DNA from: Prunella strophiata
Taxonomy: Eukaryota; Chordata; Aves; Passeriformes; Prunellidae
Direction of reading: 5' to 3'
Length of the DNA stretch: 64,000 nucleotides
NCBI GenBank assembly: GCA_036583965.1
Contig: JAZBQD010000013.1
Coordinates: 4,380,144 to 4,444,143 of the forward strand
Both the position numbers and the translations under genes were made by a program. Position 1 is the stretch's first letter; every line of letters begins with the position of its first letter. Below the pieces are notes generated by a model, which was not told where the DNA came from, did not search any database, and saw only the letters and a list, made by a program, of their open reading frames with translations. Shown piece by piece: positions 58,521 to 64,000 of this stretch.

Positions 58521-61500
58521 ATTTCAGCCCAGGCAAAACCAATACCTGTGGATCAGGGAGACTTTAGGGATGAGGCATTGTTCTAAAGCTCATACCTGCC
58601 TGATCTGAGTTCTTTGGTGCTCATGTTCCATTTACATCCCACCAGCAGCAGCAATTTTGTTTAAAGCTCCTTCAGATCTCTACAATACCCCACCTAGGGA
58701 AGCTACAGCTCCAAATCACCTCCAGAAACACAAAATTCCCAGTGGATTTTGCACAGGATTGCTGATGGCTCTACCTGGGATCAAAGGCTGCATGCTCAAG
58801 ATCCTTGGCCATGTCCTGAGCTCCACTCAGGCTCAACCCTGAGCTCAAACAGGCTCTGCACAGCCAGGAAATCTGCTCCAAACTGGCACCAGAAACACCC
58901 CCTGCTACCAGATCCAGTGTGCAGCACAGATCCATTTCCCCCTTATCCTCCAAAGAGAAAAACAAACAAGCACACAAATGCCAAAACATTAACTACTCCC
59001 CAAATTACTCAGCCTTCTGCTAATTAGCAGAAATTTACAGCAGCTGCACTACTGGAAGTGAGCTCAGCCTTTAGCCCTGGAAATTCCTGGGGAGGAATAA
59101 TTTTCTACAGTTTTTCTGGACTTACAGAAATCTCCAGGAATGTTCCAATATACTAACTAACTTCAGCAGCATTTCTAAGCCTTCTTTATTCTGCTCCTGC
59201 TGGGGTAACCGTGCAGCTCACAGGCATGAAATCCACAACTGCCATCCCTCTCAAAGACTCCTGTGCACAGCAAATCCAGGGATGTGTGTCCTGGGAACCA
59301 CAGAGAAGCTGTGGAGCTCTCTGCCTGGTGTTTACACCTCGTTCATCAGCTCTTCCTGATCAGCACAGATCAATGCTCAGAGCCTGCCAGGGGTTCCTCA
59401 CGTTTGGATTTCATGTCCCAGTTTCCTGGTGGAATTAGCAAGCAGTGATTTTTTGTGTGCATGTGGGTTTGTCTTTTTTTTTTTGGCAGGATGAGCTCTA
59501 GATCTGTTTGTCACTTCTCTGTGGAAAGGTGTTCTGGGTAATACAAGCCTGGATAACACAATAATTCACCAGGCTGAGAGTGCAGCATCCATCAGGGTTT
59601 GCCATCACCCACCTGCCTGATGGCTCTCAGCAAGACAACAGGGTTTCTGTAAATAAAATGTAAATAAAATATAAATAAAAGGTAACCACCCATCTGCCAT
59701 GGCATTGCCCAGCAGATCATGTGGCCACACTGAATCCCCAGCTATTACATTCTAACTGACTTTCCTCCCTGAGTAATCCTCACCCATTCAGACCCCAATT
59801 TCTGCTCCAGAAGGGGAGACAAACTCATAAAAAAACTCATGTGGGCTCCAAGACTGGATCCTGCAGGAACAGCAGGTAGGCAGCCAGGTAGACAGACAGA
59901 CAGACATGATGATAAGCCATACATCTGGCATGTGAGGATCATGGCAGTGGAATTACCATTCCCCAGCCAAGTTTCACGCTTTGGGGAGTTGTTTTGACAT
60001 GCTGTCAATGCTGCACCAGAATAACCTGATTTATTTCCCTCGTTCTCTTTGAAAAGGTCTATTTGGTGCCATTTATTTTGCACTCACTTACTCGCCATCC
60101 TATCAGGAGGTGGGAGGTCAGCAGGGTCACTCCTGAGAGAGTATCACGTTCTGTACAGAATAGAGAAAATGCTCCAAGTTAGTGGGAAGGGAAGAATTCA
60201 TGCTGGGGCCTCCTTTCAGCCTCTGCTCTCCCACAGTGGACTCAGAGACCTCTTCCCTTCCCACATCCTTGCTCTTCCTTTCAGATGGAAAAGCCAGTTC
60301 CACTGTCACTGATATCCCACCAGTGTCAATCCCTCCTCTGCTTCAGTTTTGCTTCATTTTCACCTCTGCTGATCCTTGGCTGGGAATTCTCAATCTGTCC
60401 TTCGTGTATCACACAATAAAACCCTTCAGTCCTTTCTGTCTTCGGATCTGAAATGGATGTCGGGTCCCAGGTGGCTGTGAGAGGAGCTGGAGGCACAGCA
60501 GCAGACAGCAGAGAGATGCATTGCTCATTTCCACAGAGATCAGCATCATTTACAGCAGGCTGAGGCATTTTTAGGGATAAAAGATGTGGTGAGTACCCAT
60601 GCTGCTCATGCTGGTGTCCAGTTTGGGTCAGTGGCCACACTGGTTTTGCTCTGGGATGGCAAATCCCACATCCCTCCAGGCCCTCCTCAGCTGGGCAGGA
60701 ACCATGGAAGAAAAAAACTGTTGTGGCCACAGATCTGGGGCTGAGACACCCTGAACCCACCAAGCATTGCAGCAAAGAGAACTCTGTGGCCACAATGCAG
60801 CAGCTCCAAAGGCAGATGACAGAAGAGAGAAACCATCCCTGAGTTACAGGACCTTTTCCTTCTTCTGGAGCATGATGTGGATGGGCCAGCAGTGGAAATA
60901 GTCAGAGCCTGATGGATCCATCTGCAGCAGGAGGAGCAGCCCAGGGAAGCAGAGCACAGGCAGCAGTCCAAGGCACTTGAGCTGAGCAGCAGCAGCTCAG
61001 AGCTGCTCGGTAGCAAGGCAGGATCTCCCTCCCTCTGGATAAATCCTGTTTTATCACTGCCTCCCGCACACAACCTGCCTTTTGCACTCTTCCCATCAGT
61101 CAGGAGGATCCCCTACACCAGTGCAGTTAAGGCTCTAACAGCACAATTTTAACTGGAGGCTTCAGCTGGCACCTTTGCTTTGTTTGGCTCCTTACTGGGG
61201 CACATCTAAGCCGAGCACGAGGGGCTGAGCAGGCATTAGCTCATGGAATAACACATGGGGAGCTCCGTGCACAGCTGAGAGGCAGCACTTGACACTTGTC
61301 TCCTTCCATCCTCACAGCCCTGTACTCGTGCTGCTCCAGCCTGGAGGCCTCCATCCAGTTAATCACCCTCACACTTGATAGCTCCTGCCTGCCCGGCTGT
61401 CCTGGTGTTTCCAAACACATGGACCTGGTCCTCCCCACCGAGGGGTGAGCAGCTCACAAATCAGTGCAGCACTGGGAGAGTTATGTGTGCTTGAGATAAG

Positions 61501-64000
61501 CACAGAGGCAAAATAAAGGCATTTATGTAAAGGTCTCCTTCCCCTCAGCAAAGGAGAAAAGGTGACCTCATTGGCTCAAAAAAAAAAACCTCAAAAAAAA
61601 CCTCATTAAAAATAAGAAGCCAACAGTCAAAAATAGAAAGAAAATACTACTAGGAATAGAATTTTCTTTCTATTTTTAGAAAGACTAGCACCCCAGAAGA
61701 AGCAGTCCAAGAGCCCAGGATCATGATCTAAAGTAACATAAAAATAGCCACGGAGTCCAAGGGAAAAGAGGGAGATATTTCCAGCCTGCACGCTGCAGAA
61801 TTCCTCCTGGAAACACAGACGGGTTTGCTTCATTTCCTCTTCAGCTTTTGCTGAAATATCCAGCAGCACAAAAGCCCCCTCTTTGCACTGAGAGCACAAC
61901 TGTTGAGTGCATAAACTCTCCCCACATCACATCAGGCACTTCTGCATTCAGCAACCAGCCTCTTTTGACTCCCATCCCTGCTTCAAGAGGAGGCAAAGCT
62001 GAAGAGCTGATTTTGACAGTCTTTTATTTGCAAATCTGCTTGTCTTTCAAAGGCATTTCAGCTAGGAAACTTCACTGAATGAGAGAAGAGACCCCTCAGC
62101 AATTCCTGCATCTGTCCAGAGCAAGGGCTTCCCCTAGAGGAGGAGTGGAGCTCGTGGAGGAGGTTTCTCCTCCTGCTCCCTGCTGACACGGCCTCTTTCC
62201 CCGTTCCCACTATTCAGTCCCAGCTCTCCCACATCCTTATGTAAATTCCAGCTGCTCTTCCAGTCTCTCCTACCCAGACCTGTCTCAACTTCCCCTCACA
62301 GAGGGCTGCTTGCAGAGCTGCCTAAGGACCATTTCCTACTCCGTGTGTTCCTCTTAAATTAATGTAGGGGCCAGAAGCAAACAAACAAACAAACAAAATT
62401 AAAAAAGGGAGGGAGAAAAAATGACAGCTGAGCTTATAGATGAGTTTGCAGGACATAAACTGAGAGGCAGGACTGATAAGCAGCACTGTAAAACTTGGTT
62501 TTACAGGGGAGGGAGGTGATGGGCAGCCTTCCTCCCCATTTCACAGCCCGAGGAGCAGGAGGGAACGACGGCCACATTGTGGTTAAACAACCAGGCTGGT
62601 TGAGATCCCCAAACCAACCTCTTGAAGACAAGAGTTGAGTGAATATTTCAATACCCTGCTAATTACTCCTTTTATGACAGTGTTTTGGTTACCTCGAATG
62701 GAGGCTGCGAGGGGATTAGTAAATAACGCTTTCCTTTGTTAACCTCTGTCTACTTTTCGCTGCTCCGACACCCTCCAAAACAAACAGAAACCACACGAAT
62801 AAATAAAGGCTTCATTAGCTCCACGAGGTGTCGAAACAAGAGCGCTGAGAGAACACCCCCAGGATTCCCTTTACGGGATCTCTTCCCAGCAGGTCCCACA
62901 GTGACAGGAGAAGGGATCGCTGGACATTTGTCCTTCCTCTGGCAGGGTGACAACAGCTCCTGAGAGATGCAGGATGCACCTCTGCCCTGCCGAGGAGAGC
63001 ACATCCATCCTCCACCTGACCTCAGGGGAAGCTGGACGGGCTCACCCTCGTGGTGTGACCTCAGCCTGCTCCATCCACCTCCATCTCCCAGGACGAGCCC
63101 CTGCTGCAGGCTGGGAGCCGGGGCAGCACCAAGCCCACCTCATCCAGGGCTTTTTTCTCCACTCCCCACCCTGTATGGACATCCCAGCCCCGTTCCTTGC
63201 CAGTTTGCTCTTCCCTGTAGCGAGGGAAAGAGGGAAAAGGGAGTTTCAGTGCCCAAACCTCAAGGTCCTTCTGAGAGCTCTCTCCTGCCGCAGAAAGTCC
63301 CTTCATCATCCCTGAGATTCACATAAAAGCAGTTGAGGTTAATATTGGAGAAGCCAAACTATAAACTGAGAATTACGCTGTAGCCTAAATAAATCATCAC
63401 CTCCGAGGCCGGCTCTGCGGCTGGCTGGGGAGGGAGGGGAGGAAACCCCTCGGACTTCCCGGGACTGGCAGAGAAGGGATGCGGCATTTAGGGGCTGAAC
63501 ACCCAGAGGCTTCATCCACTTTACCGGGATCAACCTCCTCGCTGTTCCCCAGGGGGAATCAGGGCTGGTTTTAGGGGGCTCCTGCAGGGAGAGCTCCCCC
63601 CGGCACCCCGGGGCCGCTTCCTCTCTCCCTGCGGGAAATGTCCCTCTAATGATTCCCCTGCCCCGCTGCTCTGCAGTTTGTCAGGCTGCCTGACTTCAAG
63701 CCATCCTGCATCTGTTTCGCCTAGAGAGCCACGCTCGCCTACATTTTAATAAACCCTATAATTTACACATTTCCCTCGTACCCTGTAATTTCACCACCCC
63801 GAGACGCAGCGAAGGGAGAAAGCGCAGAGCTGGGAGCAGCTTGCAGAGAGCACTGCCAGAGAACCGAGAAATAAGTAGAAGGGCTTAAATCTGCAGCAGT
63901 AAAATAATCCAGGGGAGGGAGCCAACAATGACTGAAAAATAAACATCTCCCCCTGCGCAAGCCCGCAGCCAGCCCCGCTCCTCGCAGCCTGGCGCTGCCA
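58521..64000. other. Upstream intergenic DNA, no gene recognised
   Basis: Mostly unique, CpG-poor sequence. It includes a GACA short repeat (about 59891-59906), a 17-bp inverted repeat (61629-61677), an AAAC repeat near 62380-62397, an AT-rich, possibly conserved stretch at 62640-62760, and a rise in GC and CpG from 63400 to the window end. No coding exon is recognisable. Confidence 0.4.
61629..61677. repeat. Perfect 17-bp inverted repeat with 15-bp loop
   Basis: Left arm AAAAATAGAAAGAAAAT (61629-61645), right arm ATTTTCTTTCTATTTTT (61661-61677). The arms are fully complementary and the pairing stops at the next base on each side. Confidence 0.9.

Overview
The window is vertebrate, and most likely a passerine bird. 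It holds one recognisable protein-coding gene, TBX5 (T-box transcription factor 5), on the minus strand. All eight coding exons can be read with canonical GT-AG borders. They sum to 1,560 coding bases (519 residues plus stop), against 518 residues in human TBX5 as I remember it. The bird assignment rests on several CR1 LINE 3' fragments with their usual wording, on LTR fragments resembling passerine endogenous retrovirus LTRs, and on the GC-rich minisatellites in the introns. The exact species cannot be told.

Layout, left to right (the gene runs right to left). 1-840: LTR-like retroviral fragment. 941-1600: 44/45-bp minisatellite. 1600-3750: downstream flank and 3' UTR. 3754-4331: last coding exon (C-terminal activation region and stop). 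4332-12831: intron 8, with a CR1 fragment and a CpG/TCF/GATA-rich block. 12832-13058: exon 8. 13059-22955: intron 7. 22956-23047: exon 7. 23048-31568: intron 6. 31569-39974: exons 6, 5, 4, 3 and 2, tightly clustered, encoding the N-terminus and most of the T-box, with three expanded low-complexity arrays right beside exons 6, 5 and 3. 40004-47800: 5' region with candidate untranslated first exons, CpG-rich blocks, a motif-rich promoter-like segment and a possible antisense exon. 47800-64000: upstream intergenic DNA with two LTR-like elements and no gene I can recognise.

TBX5 encodes the factor that patterns forelimb and heart; human mutations cause Holt-Oram syndrome. The T-box is intact, with G80, W121 and R237 present, so this is a functional gene and not a pseudogene. 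The observations most worth following are: a candidate upstream exon that would add an in-frame N-terminal extension; a presumptive promoter with MEF2, NKX2-5, GATA and T-box motifs; a pair of direct repeats flanking exon 8; a weak exon-8 donor whose read-through gives a truncated T-box protein; and repeat expansions next to T-box exons 3 to 6. I see no CRISPR, no tRNA or rRNA gene and no novel multi-gene system. Nearly all other long open frames are low-complexity artefacts.
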